Origin: JBDTGE01 sp050742975 | GTDB lineage: Bacteria; Actinomycetota; Actinomycetes; Mycobacteriales; Jatrophihabitantaceae | DNA length: 5,659 nucleotides | Reading direction: 5' to 3' | NCBI GenBank assembly: GCA_050742975.1 | Contig: JBOGDQ010000128.1 | Location: forward strand, 1-5,659 | Shown here: piece by piece, positions 1 through 5,092 of the stretch | How positions within the stretch are numbered: position 1 is the stretch's first letter | How the letters are laid out: every line of letters begins with the position of its first letter | The notes under the pieces: model-generated | Database searches by the model: none | Told to the model about the DNA's origin: nothing | Seen by the model: only the letters and a program-made list of their open reading frames with translations | Position numbers and translations under genes: made by a program

Positions 1-533
1 GTCTTGGTGATCGCGAACTCGTGCAGCTCGGCGGCGAAGGACGCGCACAGGTCGGCGAGGACGACGACCTGCAGGCCACTGTCGATCGCGTGCCGGGCAG
101 CGGACTCCACCACCAGGTTGGTGGCCACGCCGGCAAGCGCGACGCGCGAGATGCCGTTGCGCAGCAGCAGTTCCAGCAGCGGCGTGCCGATGAACGGGTC
201 CACGCCGCCCTTTGTCACGATCGGCTCGCTCGGCAGTGGTTCCAGTTCGGGGACGAACCGTGCCTCCGGTGAGCCGACCAGCATGGCGCCCTTGTCGCGG
301 TACGCCGCGAAGCGGTCGGCGGCGTTGGTGCGCAGCTCGTAGGACGGGTCGAAGGCCAGCCGGGCGTGCACGACGAACAGGCCGGCACCGCGTGCGGCGT
401 CGAGGGTCTTGGCGGCGCGGGCGATCACGTCCCGCTCCGCGACCTGTGCGGCCAGCGGCGGCTGCAGCCCGTGCGGGCCCCGGTCGCACATCGCCACCTG
501 GTAATCGAGCAACAGTAGGGCAGTACGGCTCAT
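1..533 (-). CDS. Isochorismatase-family (cysteine-hydrolase fold) protein, 3' end cut by window edge
   Basis: The first 177 codons are present and the frame is still open at base 1. The fold is the isochorismatase/cysteine hydrolase family: a hydrophobic first strand ends in the conserved Asp10 (LLLLDYQ), the family Lys is K108 (IVTKGG), and the segment AGVATNLVVESAARHAID (134-151) matches the signature that normally carries the nucleophilic Cys. Here that position is Val141, so a thiol-based amidase mechanism looks unavailable unless another residue serves. Some true isochorismatases (EntB, PhzD) also lack the Cys. A family-typical DLCAS...ELHEFA stretch follows (161-173). The ATG at 533 is chosen because AAAGG lies 7 nt upstream. 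It is the fourth gene of the operon, 43 nt after the SDR stop. It probably acts in the cytoplasm on a small amide, imide or vinyl-ether substrate; the specificity is unknown. Family assignment is secure, function is not. Confidence 0.85.
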   Translation of the reverse strand, partial: MSRTALLLLDYQVAMCDRGPHGLQPPLAAQVAERDVIARAAKTLDAARGAGLFVVHARLAFDPSYELRTNAADRFAAYRDKGAMLVGSPEARFVPELEPLPSEPIVTKGGVDPFIGTPLLELLLRNGISRVALAGVATNLVVESAARHAIDSGLQVVVLADLCASFAAELHEFAITK

Positions 534-576
534 CAGAAGGCCTTTCGAGCTAAGGGATTGGTGGCGTGCCGGGGGC

Positions 577-1344
577 TCACCACGCCGACCAGCCGCCGTC
601 GACATAGACGACCTGACCGGTCATGTACGAGCCGGCCCGCGAGGCGAGCAGCAACAGCGGGCCGTCCAGGTCGTGCTCCGGGTCGCCGAGACGCTTGAGC
701 AGGGTGCGCTCGGTGAACCAGGCGAGCAGGTCGGGGGTGTCCTTCAGCGCCGCGGTCATCTTCGTCGGGTAGAAGACGCCGAGCGCCAGGCAGTTGACGT
801 GCACCCCGGCGCGACCGAACTCGCTGGCCATCGACCGGGTCAGGTTCGCGACGGCCGCCTTGGACGAGTAATAGGCCGACTCGGGCACCGGCCCGACGCG
901 GTCTGCGTACACGGTGGCGATGTTGACGATCCGCCCGCCACTGTGGCCGGCCATCCGCGCCGCGGCGGCGCGGTCCACCAGCCAGGCGCCGGTCAGGTTC
1001 ACCTCGATCACTCGAGCGAACTCCGCGACCGAGGTCTCGACGGCGGACTTGCGGAGCATGATGCCGGCGGCGTTGACCACCATGTCCAGTCGGTCGGCGT
1101 GCCCGACCGCCGCTGTGACCGAGTCCTCGTCGGTCACGTCGCAGGCCAGCGCCTCGGCGCGGACGCCGCGGGCGGTCAGTTCGGCGAGCGTCTGCGCGAG
1201 ATCCTCCTTGCGCGCCGTCAGATCCGCGACGAGAACTCGCGCCCCTCGCCCGCCGAGGGCGCGCGCCGCGACGGCCCCGAGCCCGCCGGCCCCTGCGCCG
1301 AACACGAGGGCGGTCTCGCCGCTGAGGTCGAAAGGATCAGGCAT
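577..1344 (-). CDS. Short-chain dehydrogenase/reductase (classical SDR, FabG-like)
   Basis: A 255-residue classical SDR, the usual length. The N-terminal Rossmann fold has a Gly-rich turn GAGAGGLG (16-23), one residue longer than the common TGxxxGxG. Asp41 at the end of strand 2 favours NAD(H) over NADP(H) (inference). CDVTD (68-72), NAAG (91-94), active-site Asn116 (EVNLTG) and Tyr158-x-x-x-Lys162 (YYSSK) are all present. The catalytic Ser position holds Thr144 (NIATVY). The usual PG after strand 6 reads LG (188-189), and the C-terminal VVYVDGGW is typical. It should catalyse NAD-dependent alcohol/ketone interconversion in the cytoplasm; the substrate is unknown. The ATG at 1344 is supported by AAGGAG 7 nt upstream, inside the preceding gene. 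The start overlaps the end of the flavoprotein gene by 8 nt (ATGCCTGA), which implies translational coupling. Third gene of the operon. Confidence 0.93.
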   Translation of the reverse strand: MPDPFDLSGETALVFGAGAGGLGAVAARALGGRGARVLVADLTARKEDLAQTLAELTARGVRAEALACDVTDEDSVTAAVGHADRLDMVVNAAGIMLRKSAVETSVAEFARVIEVNLTGAWLVDRAAAARMAGHSGGRIVNIATVYADRVGPVPESAYYSSKAAVANLTRSMASEFGRAGVHVNCLALGVFYPTKMTAALKDTPDLLAWFTERTLLKRLGDPEHDLDGPLLLLASRAGSYMTGQVVYVDGGWSAW

Positions 1345-2827
1345 GCCGGCTCTCCTTCACGTTCGCGGCGCGCCACGCGGCGGCGCGCGCGGCCTCACGT
1401 CCGGCGATGCGGCCAAAGACCGCGGACTTGCCCAGCGAGGTGCCGGTCACGTACCCCGCGCCGTGGAAGCCGCCGGTGACCTCGCCAGCGGCGAACAGGC
1501 CGTGGATGCGCTCGCCGAAGACGTCGACGACGTGGGCGGTGGTATCGACCGTCAGGCCGCAGTACGTCGCGAGCAGCACGGAGGTGCACGGGTAGCCGTA
1601 GTAGGGCGGCCCCTGGATCGGGCGCGGCCTCCCGACCCCGCCGGAGAGCGTGGCCCGGCCGAACGCGTCGGGTTCGCCGCGTGCGATGCGTTCGTTGTAG
1701 TCCTCGACGCTGTGCTGCAGCGCGTCCGTGGGGATGCCCAGCAGTTCGGCGAGCCCGCCGAGCGTGTCCGCCTGCTGGAGCTGGCCGGCCGCGAGCCGGG
1801 GCGCGAAGTCGTAGATCGGCACCTCGGGATCGGTCTGCGCCAGCACCGAGTCGTCCAGGATCTGGAAGGCGATGCCCTCGGTCTGGGCCAGGCAGGCGTC
1901 GCCGATCTCCTTGTACGGCAGGGATTCGTCGATAAAGCGGTGGCCCTCGCCGTTGACGGCGATCGCGCCCTTGTAGACGGCCAGGATGCCGTGGCCGCCC
2001 TCGGCGGGGGACGGCCACGGGAAGATCCCGAAGGTACCCTTGACGTAGGGGGTGTCCGCGAGGCCGGCGCCGACCTTGCATCCCATCAGCAGCCCGTCGC
2101 CGGTGTTCGCCTCGCCGCCGGCCTTGAGCGCGAGGTCCATGGCCGGAGCGAAGCGCGCGAGCAGCTGGGGGCTGCGCACGAAGCCGCCGGTGGCGATCAC
2201 CACCGCTCCGGCGCGCACGTCGCGGGTGCCGTCCCGGCCCTCGATCCGCACCCCGACGGCATGCTCGGCGCCGTCCATGAGCAGGCGGGTCGCGCGGGCG
2301 CGGTAGCTCAGCCGGGCGCCGCGACCCCGTGCCCGGCTGACGAGGCGGTCGATGAGGGCGGCGATGTCGACGGGGTGCGAGCGGGGCACCGACTGGCCGG
2401 ACGCGGCCCGCGGTGCGCCGAACACCGCGCCGTGCTCGCGCAGCCACCGGTAGGTGTCGGCCTGCTCGGTGCAGTAGCGCTCGATCAGGGCCTCGTCGGC
2501 CCGATGCTTGCCGACCTCGATCAGGTCCCGACGCAGCAGCTCGGCGCTGTCGTGGATTCCCGCGGCACGCTGCTCCTCGGTGTCCGCGTAGGCAATCAGG
2601 CCGGCGCTGAGCACCGAGCTGCCGCCGAGGACGCCGCGCTTTTCCAGGAGCAGGACCCGCGCCCCCTGTTCGCCGGCGGCGTCCGCTGCGCAGGCACCGG
2701 CCAGCCCGCCGCCGAGGACGACGACGTCCCACTGCTCGTCGATGTCCCACTGCCCGTCGATGTCCCAGTGCGCGTCGATGTCCCACTGCTCGTCGGCATT
2801 CCACTGCTCGTCGGCGACGGGTGTCAT
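1337..2827 (-). CDS. FAD-dependent oxidoreductase (fumarate reductase/succinate dehydrogenase flavoprotein-like, FAD_binding_2 type)
   Basis: A 496-residue flavoprotein. Strand 1 and the dinucleotide loop are DVVVLGGGLAG (34-44), the ribose-binding acidic residue is Glu62 (LLLEK), and GGSSVLSAG (68-76) is the usual next FAD contact. IATGG (211-215), NTGDG (241-245), VNGEGHRFIDE (291-301) and the C-terminal FAD motif GLFAAGEVTGGFHGAGYVTGTSLGKSAVFGRIAG (in part, 443-476) all fit the fumarate reductase / 3-ketosteroid dehydrogenase / tricarballylate dehydrogenase superfamily. There is no heme or membrane segment. It probably adds or removes a hydrogen pair at a C-C bond next to a carbonyl or carboxylate; the substrate is unknown. 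Odd: residues 6-35 are five Trp/Asp-rich hexapeptide repeats encoded by 18-bp tandem DNA repeats. The ATG at 2827 shares one base with the stop of the lyase gene (TGATG), and no clear Shine-Dalgarno is seen, so coupling is likely. No other in-frame ATG or GTG start lies before the FAD motif. Confidence 0.93.
   Translation of the reverse strand: MTPVADEQWNADEQWDIDAHWDIDGQWDIDEQWDVVVLGGGLAGACAADAAGEQGARVLLLEKRGVLGGSSVLSAGLIAYADTEEQRAAGIHDSAELLRRDLIEVGKHRADEALIERYCTEQADTYRWLREHGAVFGAPRAASGQSVPRSHPVDIAALIDRLVSRARGRGARLSYRARATRLLMDGAEHAVGVRIEGRDGTRDVRAGAVVIATGGFVRSPQLLARFAPAMDLALKAGGEANTGDGLLMGCKVGAGLADTPYVKGTFGIFPWPSPAEGGHGILAVYKGAIAVNGEGHRFIDESLPYKEIGDACLAQTEGIAFQILDDSVLAQTDPEVPIYDFAPRLAAGQLQQADTLGGLAELLGIPTDALQHSVEDYNERIARGEPDAFGRATLSGGVGRPRPIQGPPYYGYPCTSVLLATYCGLTVDTTAHVVDVFGERIHGLFAAGEVTGGFHGAGYVTGTSLGKSAVFGRIAGREAARAAAWRAANVKESRHA
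2723..2812 (-). repeat. Five in-frame 18-bp tandem repeats at the 5' end of the flavoprotein gene
   Basis: Units lie at 2723-2740, 2741-2758, 2759-2776, 2777-2794 and 2795-2812, with plus-strand consensus gatgtcccactgctcgtc. Compared with it the units differ at 1, 1, 2, 0 and 4 positions, in that order. On the coding strand they give hexapeptides of the type DEQWDI (DEQWNA, DEQWDI, DAHWDI, DGQWDI, DEQWDV; residues 6-35). The last copy runs without a break into the FAD-binding strand VVVLGGG. The unit length is a multiple of three, so copy-number change would not shift the frame. The copy nearest the start codon is the most diverged. Confidence 0.95.
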
Positions 2828-3780
2828 CAGGAATCCATGGCCCGCGCGATGACGTCGGCGTACGCGCCGTCGAGGGCGGTGAGCTCGGGCAGCGCGAACA
2901 GGTCCTGGCGCTCGCTCCAGGGCAGGATGTGCTCGGCGTACCCGTTCGTCTCGCCGTGCGCAGCCAGGTAGGCCAGCGCCTGCTGGCCGGCCTGCGCCAT
3001 CACGCGCATCAGGAAGTTCGCGTAGAGCACGATCGAGAAGCCCAGGCCGGCCAGTTCGGCGACCGACAGCGGGACGGTCCTGCCGCCCTCGACGATGTTC
3101 GCGACGAGTGGGACGCCGGCGAACTCGGCCCCGATCCGTTCCAGCTCATCGACACCCTGCGGGGCCTCGACGAACAGCGCGTCGGCACCGGCGTCGAGGT
3201 ACTGGTGGCCGCGGCGCAGCGCGTCGTCCAGGCCGTGGACCCCGCGGGCGTCGGTGCGGGCGACGATCAGCAGCGCATCGGGGCCCTGGCTCGCGCGGGC
3301 CCGGCGGGCGGCGTGGATCTTGGCGACCATCTCCGCGCTGTCGACCAGCTGATGGCCGTCGAAGTGCCCGCAGCGCTTGGGCATCTGCTGGTCCTCCAGC
3401 TGCACGCCCGCGGCGCCGGCCCGTTCGAGCAGGTGGATCGTGCGCATCACCGACAGTGGTCCGCCGTGGCCGGTGTCGCCGTCGACGATGACCGGGCGCC
3501 CGGTGGCGTCGGTGATCCGTTCGACCTGCTCGACGATCTCACCGAGCGAGACGAGCCCGACGTCGGCGACGCCGAACTGCGCGTTGGCGATGCCGGCGCC
3601 GGTCGCGTACACCGCCGCGAAGCCGCCCCGGTCAGTCAGCCGGGCGCCGAGCGCGTCGCTAACGCCGGGCAGCACCAGGGGTTCGAGGGCGGCTAGCAGG
3701 TCGCGGAGCGTGCGACGACGCCCCGCGGCGTCGGCTGCGTTCGCAAGACCGTGCGGCACGGAGAGTCCGTCCAGGTTCAC
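2827..3780 (-). CDS. Isocitrate lyase/PEP mutase superfamily protein (2-methylisocitrate/2,3-dimethylmalate lyase-like)
   Basis: A 317-residue TIM-barrel enzyme, slightly longer than typical PrpB (about 295). It has the Mg-binding VDGDTGHGG (99-107), QLED (127-130), the catalytic flexible-loop motif KRCGH (135-139, Cys137), VARTDA (173-178), FVEAP (203-207) and ANIVEGGR (227-234). The Cys in KRCGH is typical of the C-C bond lyases of this superfamily and is absent from phosphonopyruvate mutases, so it probably cleaves a 2-hydroxy-carboxylate into a keto-acid and a carboxylate; oxaloacetate hydrolase is another option. Without prpC/prpD neighbours a role in the methylcitrate cycle is not supported. 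The GTG at 3780 is chosen because AGAGAGGA sits 7 nt upstream. It is the first gene of the operon: its TGA shares one base with the next ATG. A candidate promoter and a palindromic operator lie just upstream. Confidence 0.92.
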   Translation of the reverse strand: MNLDGLSVPHGLANAADAAGRRRTLRDLLAALEPLVLPGVSDALGARLTDRGGFAAVYATGAGIANAQFGVADVGLVSLGEIVEQVERITDATGRPVIVDGDTGHGGPLSVMRTIHLLERAGAAGVQLEDQQMPKRCGHFDGHQLVDSAEMVAKIHAARRARASQGPDALLIVARTDARGVHGLDDALRRGHQYLDAGADALFVEAPQGVDELERIGAEFAGVPLVANIVEGGRTVPLSVAELAGLGFSIVLYANFLMRVMAQAGQQALAYLAAHGETNGYAEHILPWSERQDLFALPELTALDGAYADVIARAMDS

Positions 3781-3786
3781 GACAGG

Positions 3787-3796
3787 TTCCTCTCTC
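3787..3796 (-). promoter_or_regulatory. Ribosome binding site deciding the GTG start of the lyase gene
   Basis: On the minus strand GAGAGAGGAA precedes GTG at 3780, with 7 nt between AGGA and the start codon. No ATG at this end of the frame has comparable support. Confidence 0.7.
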
Positions 3797-3843
3797 GGCG
3801 GCAGCGGCCGTCCCCACCCGGACTTCGGGCAGCACAGCGCGGG

Positions 3844-3861
3844 CTGTAGCGACTACTACAG
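3844..3861. promoter_or_regulatory. Perfect palindrome CTGTAG-N6-CTACAG, probable operator (site 1)
   Basis: The arms 3844-3849 and 3856-3861 are exact inverted repeats around cgacta. The site lies 64 nt upstream of the lyase GTG and overlaps the expected transcription start of the candidate promoter at 3864-3891, a position suited to repression. The right arm and its extension, actacagggagag (3855-3867), recur exactly at 4996-5008 before the solute-binding-protein gene. The local TetR-family protein is the obvious candidate to bind it (inference from proximity). Confidence 0.65.
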
Positions 3862-3863
3862 GG

Positions 3864-3891
3864 AGAGTACGGGCGGACGCGAAAAGCGCAA
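3864..3891 (-). promoter_or_regulatory. Candidate promoter of the catabolic operon
   Basis: Reading the minus strand, TTGCGC (3891-3886) is followed after 16 nt by TACTCT (3869-3864), which fits the actinobacterial TANNNT -10 form. Transcription would start near 3857, inside the palindrome, leaving a leader of roughly 75 nt. The -35 box lies directly against the terminator-like hairpin of the TetR gene. The match is by eye only. Confidence 0.4.
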
Positions 3892-3907
3892 GACCCGAGC
3901 GCGGGTC
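3892..3907 (-). terminator. Terminator-like hairpin behind the TetR gene
   Basis: GACCCG (3907-3902 on the minus strand) pairs perfectly with CGGGTC (3897-3892) around a 4-nt loop, 4 nt after the TetR stop codon. The tail is TTGCGCTTTT, a poor but T-containing run. The stem is short (6 bp), so termination may be partial and TetR transcripts could read into the operon. Confidence 0.45.
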
Positions 3908-3911
3908 GGAA

Positions 3912-4667
3912 CTACTTGATCGCCCGCTTCGGGGCCGCAGACTTCGCGGCGGCAGCCTTCTTCGCCGCCGTGCGCCGCACAGGCGTACCGGCCCGCTTAC
4001 CCGCCGGCCCGGCGGTCCCGTCGGTCAGGTAGCTGCGCACGATCGCACGCATCGCGATGATGAGCAGCTCGATCACCCGGTCGGTGTCGAGATTGTCGTC
4101 GGTCTGCGCGGCGACGAAGAGCCCGTCGGAGAGGCTGATCATCAGCTGCGCGAGCTCGTGGGGGGCCTGCGGATTGCGCGCGATGGCTGCCTGCGGCAGC
4201 GCCTGGTGCCACCATCCCGTCAGCGTCATGATCGTCTCGTGGCGCACCTGGCGGAATCGGGCGCGGGCCGTCGCCTCCACCGGCCGGCGTTCGAGGGCGA
4301 GCATCAGGCCCAGCCGCTGGAACTGCGGTTGGTCGATCAGCCCGGCCGCGAGATGGCGCATGGCGAGCTCGACCTGTTCGTCGAGGTCGGAGCCGGTGGG
4401 GACCTCCAGCCAGTTGGCGCGGCCCGAGCGCCACTCGCGGTAGTTGTGCTCGATCGCCTCGGCGAGCAGCTCGTCCTTGCTCTTGAACTGCCAGTAGACC
4501 GAGCTTGCCGGCAGGCCCGCGCGCTTGGTGACGAGCGCGAGCGTCGTGCCGTCGTAGCCACGCTCGGAGGCGATCTCGAAGGCCGCGGCGAGGATGCGCA
4601 GGCGCGACTCCTCGCCCTGCTGGTGGCGGCGGCGGCGGGTCGGTGCGACCAACTCTGTTCCTTCCAT
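3912..4667 (-). CDS. TetR/AcrR-family transcriptional regulator with Lys/Ala-rich C-terminal tail
   Basis: 251 residues from the ATG at 4667. A basic N-terminus (RRRRHQQ, 11-17) precedes helix 1 (RLRILAAAFEIASERGYDG, 22-40). The helix-turn-helix TTLALVTKRAGLPASSVYWQF (41-61) followed by KSKDELL is a textbook TetR DNA-binding domain. Residues 65-215 form the all-helical ligand and dimer domain, whose ligand cannot be predicted. Residues 221-251 are a tail with ten Lys/Arg and no acidic residue, unusual for the family. The gene lies between the catabolic operon and a divergent importer gene, and similar palindromes precede both, so it probably regulates both. Start uncertain: no Shine-Dalgarno precedes ATG 4667, while AAGGA lies 6 nt before an in-frame TTG at 4652 (codon 6). 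The ATG could still serve a leaderless transcript. Confidence 0.93.
   Translation of the reverse strand: MEGTELVAPTRRRRHQQGEESRLRILAAAFEIASERGYDGTTLALVTKRAGLPASSVYWQFKSKDELLAEAIEHNYREWRSGRANWLEVPTGSDLDEQVELAMRHLAAGLIDQPQFQRLGLMLALERRPVEATARARFRQVRHETIMTLTGWWHQALPQAAIARNPQAPHELAQLMISLSDGLFVAAQTDDNLDTDRVIELLIIAMRAIVRSYLTDGTAGPAGKRAGTPVRRTAAKKAAAAKSAAPKRAIK
4659..4664 (-). promoter_or_regulatory. Shine-Dalgarno-like GAAGGA pointing to an alternative TTG start of the TetR gene
   Basis: On the minus strand GAAGGA (4664-4659) is followed by 6 nt and then an in-frame TTG at 4652-4650. Using it would drop the first five residues (MEGTE), which lie outside the helix-turn-helix domain, so the protein would be functionally unchanged. 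Confidence 0.4.
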
Positions 4668-4668
4668 A

Positions 4669-4688
4669 GCGTGGCGTGACGTGACGTG
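4669..4688. repeat. Four tandem RCGTG pentamers directly upstream of the TetR gene
   Basis: The units are gcgtg, gcgtg, acgtg and acgtg, ending two bases from the annotated TetR ATG. Short repeats at this position could affect the leader of the TetR transcript or form part of an autoregulatory site; neither is shown by the sequence. Confidence 0.5.
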
Positions 4689-4847
4689 TGTGGGGTGACA
4701 TGCATGGACCCGCTACCAGGTTTCCCCACATCCTGGCACGCAGGGCGCGCAGTGCCGAGCGCCGTGCCGGGCGTGGCGACAGACCTGCGTCGTCCGGGAT
4801 CCGGGCAGGGCGTCGTCCGGCCCCGCAGCGGTCGTCGGGGGAACCGG

Positions 4848-4865
4848 CTGTAGCAGATGCTCTAG
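4848..4865. promoter_or_regulatory. Degenerate third copy of the palindromic operator
   Basis: CTGTAG, six bases, then CTCTAG. The left arm is identical to site 1. The right arm matches CTACAG at four of six positions, with the same N6 spacing. GTAGCAG (4850-4856) is shared exactly with site 2. It could serve TetR autoregulation, but a chance match is possible. Confidence 0.25.
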
Positions 4866-4921
4866 TGACTGTGCAGGTCCGGTCAGCTGCCGTCAAGGGT
4901 GCCTGTGTCTTGATCTAGCAG

Positions 4922-4940
4922 GCGATAACAAAGCGATAAC
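4922..4940. repeat. Two direct GCGATAAC boxes 11 bp apart
   Basis: GCGATAAC occurs at 4922-4929 and 4933-4940, separated by AAA, so the two copies face the same side of the helix. They lie in one of the few AT-richer patches of the window, 153 bp before the solute-binding-protein start. TTGATC at 4910-4915 lies 19 nt before the second GATAAC, so the patch could also include a weak plus-strand promoter with a long spacer. Confidence 0.4.
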
Positions 4941-4984
4941 GATTGCCCGCGATCCTTGTGTTGCGCGCGCCACGACCGCAAAGT

Positions 4985-5002
4985 CCGTAGCAGTCACTAC
5001 AG
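4985..5002. promoter_or_regulatory. Near-perfect palindrome CCGTAG-N6-CTACAG, probable operator (site 2)
   Basis: The arms 4985-4990 and 4997-5002 are inverted repeats with one mismatch, and the spacer has the same length as in site 1. actacagggagag (4996-5008) is identical to site 1 (3855-3867). It lies 90 nt before the GTG of the solute-binding-protein gene, which suggests common control of importer and catabolic operon. Confidence 0.6.
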
Positions 5003-5032
5003 GGAGAGCTGTCTGGAGGGAGAGCTCTCTGG
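5001..5032. repeat. 16-bp tandem duplication in the solute-binding-protein leader
   Basis: agggagagctgtctgg (5001-5016) is followed at once by agggagagctctctgg (5017-5032), with 15 of 16 bases identical. GAGAGCT (5004-5010) can also pair with AGCTCTC (5023-5029) across a 12-nt loop, so the repeat may form a hairpin in the leader RNA. The first unit begins inside operator site 2 and includes its GGGAGAG extension. Confidence 0.75.
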
Positions 5033-5092
5033 CCAGATCGGCTCCGGCCACCTCGACCGCCAAAACACATCCCAGCGAAAGGACCAGTCTTC

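Larger units (their letters stand above)
4668..5092. other. Divergent intergenic regulatory region between the TetR gene and the solute-binding-protein gene
   Basis: These 425 bases lack a credible gene. From left to right they hold four tandem RCGTG pentamers next to the TetR start (4669-4688), an 11-bp direct repeat of GCGTCGTCCGG (4787-4797 and 4810-4820), a degenerate copy of the palindrome (4848-4865), a locally AT-richer stretch with two GCGATAAC boxes (4922-4940), the second operator copy (4985-5002) and a 16-bp tandem repeat (5001-5032). Promoters for both divergent genes must lie here, but none can be placed with confidence. Confidence 0.7.

Noticed and set aside
1395..2804. A 469-codon minus-strand frame overlapping the flavoprotein
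   Set aside because: It is the out-of-frame reading of the same gene: Arg/Pro/Gly-rich, without motifs, and the FAD motifs lie in the other frame.
2723..2812. The 18-bp repeats as a CRISPR array
   Set aside because: The units are contiguous, without spacers, and are in-frame protein-coding repeats.
914..2971. A 685-codon open frame on the plus strand
   Set aside because: It runs antisense across the SDR, flavoprotein and lyase genes, shows no recognisable domain, and is the expected by-product of GC-rich codon use on the other strand.
2821..3696. A 291-codon plus-strand frame opposite the lyase
   Set aside because: Antisense shadow; the opposite strand carries the complete set of lyase motifs and a good ribosome binding site.
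2827..3780. Naming the lyase prpB
   Set aside because: The KRCGH motif fits, but it is shared by dimethylmalate lyases and oxaloacetate hydrolases, and no methylcitrate-cycle genes are in the window.
4787..4820. 11-bp direct repeat GCGTCGTCCGG in the intergenic region
   Set aside because: Seen twice with a 23-bp period, but its composition is ordinary for this GC-rich DNA and it has no clear relation to a promoter; not raised as a finding.
3997..4896. A minus-strand frame spanning the TetR gene and part of the intergenic region
   Set aside because: Out-of-frame and Arg/Pro-rich; the TetR frame has the clear helix-turn-helix.
4688..4918. A 76-codon plus-strand frame in the intergenic region
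   Set aside because: GTG start without a clear ribosome binding site, Arg/Ala-rich composition without a domain, and it covers the regulatory repeats.
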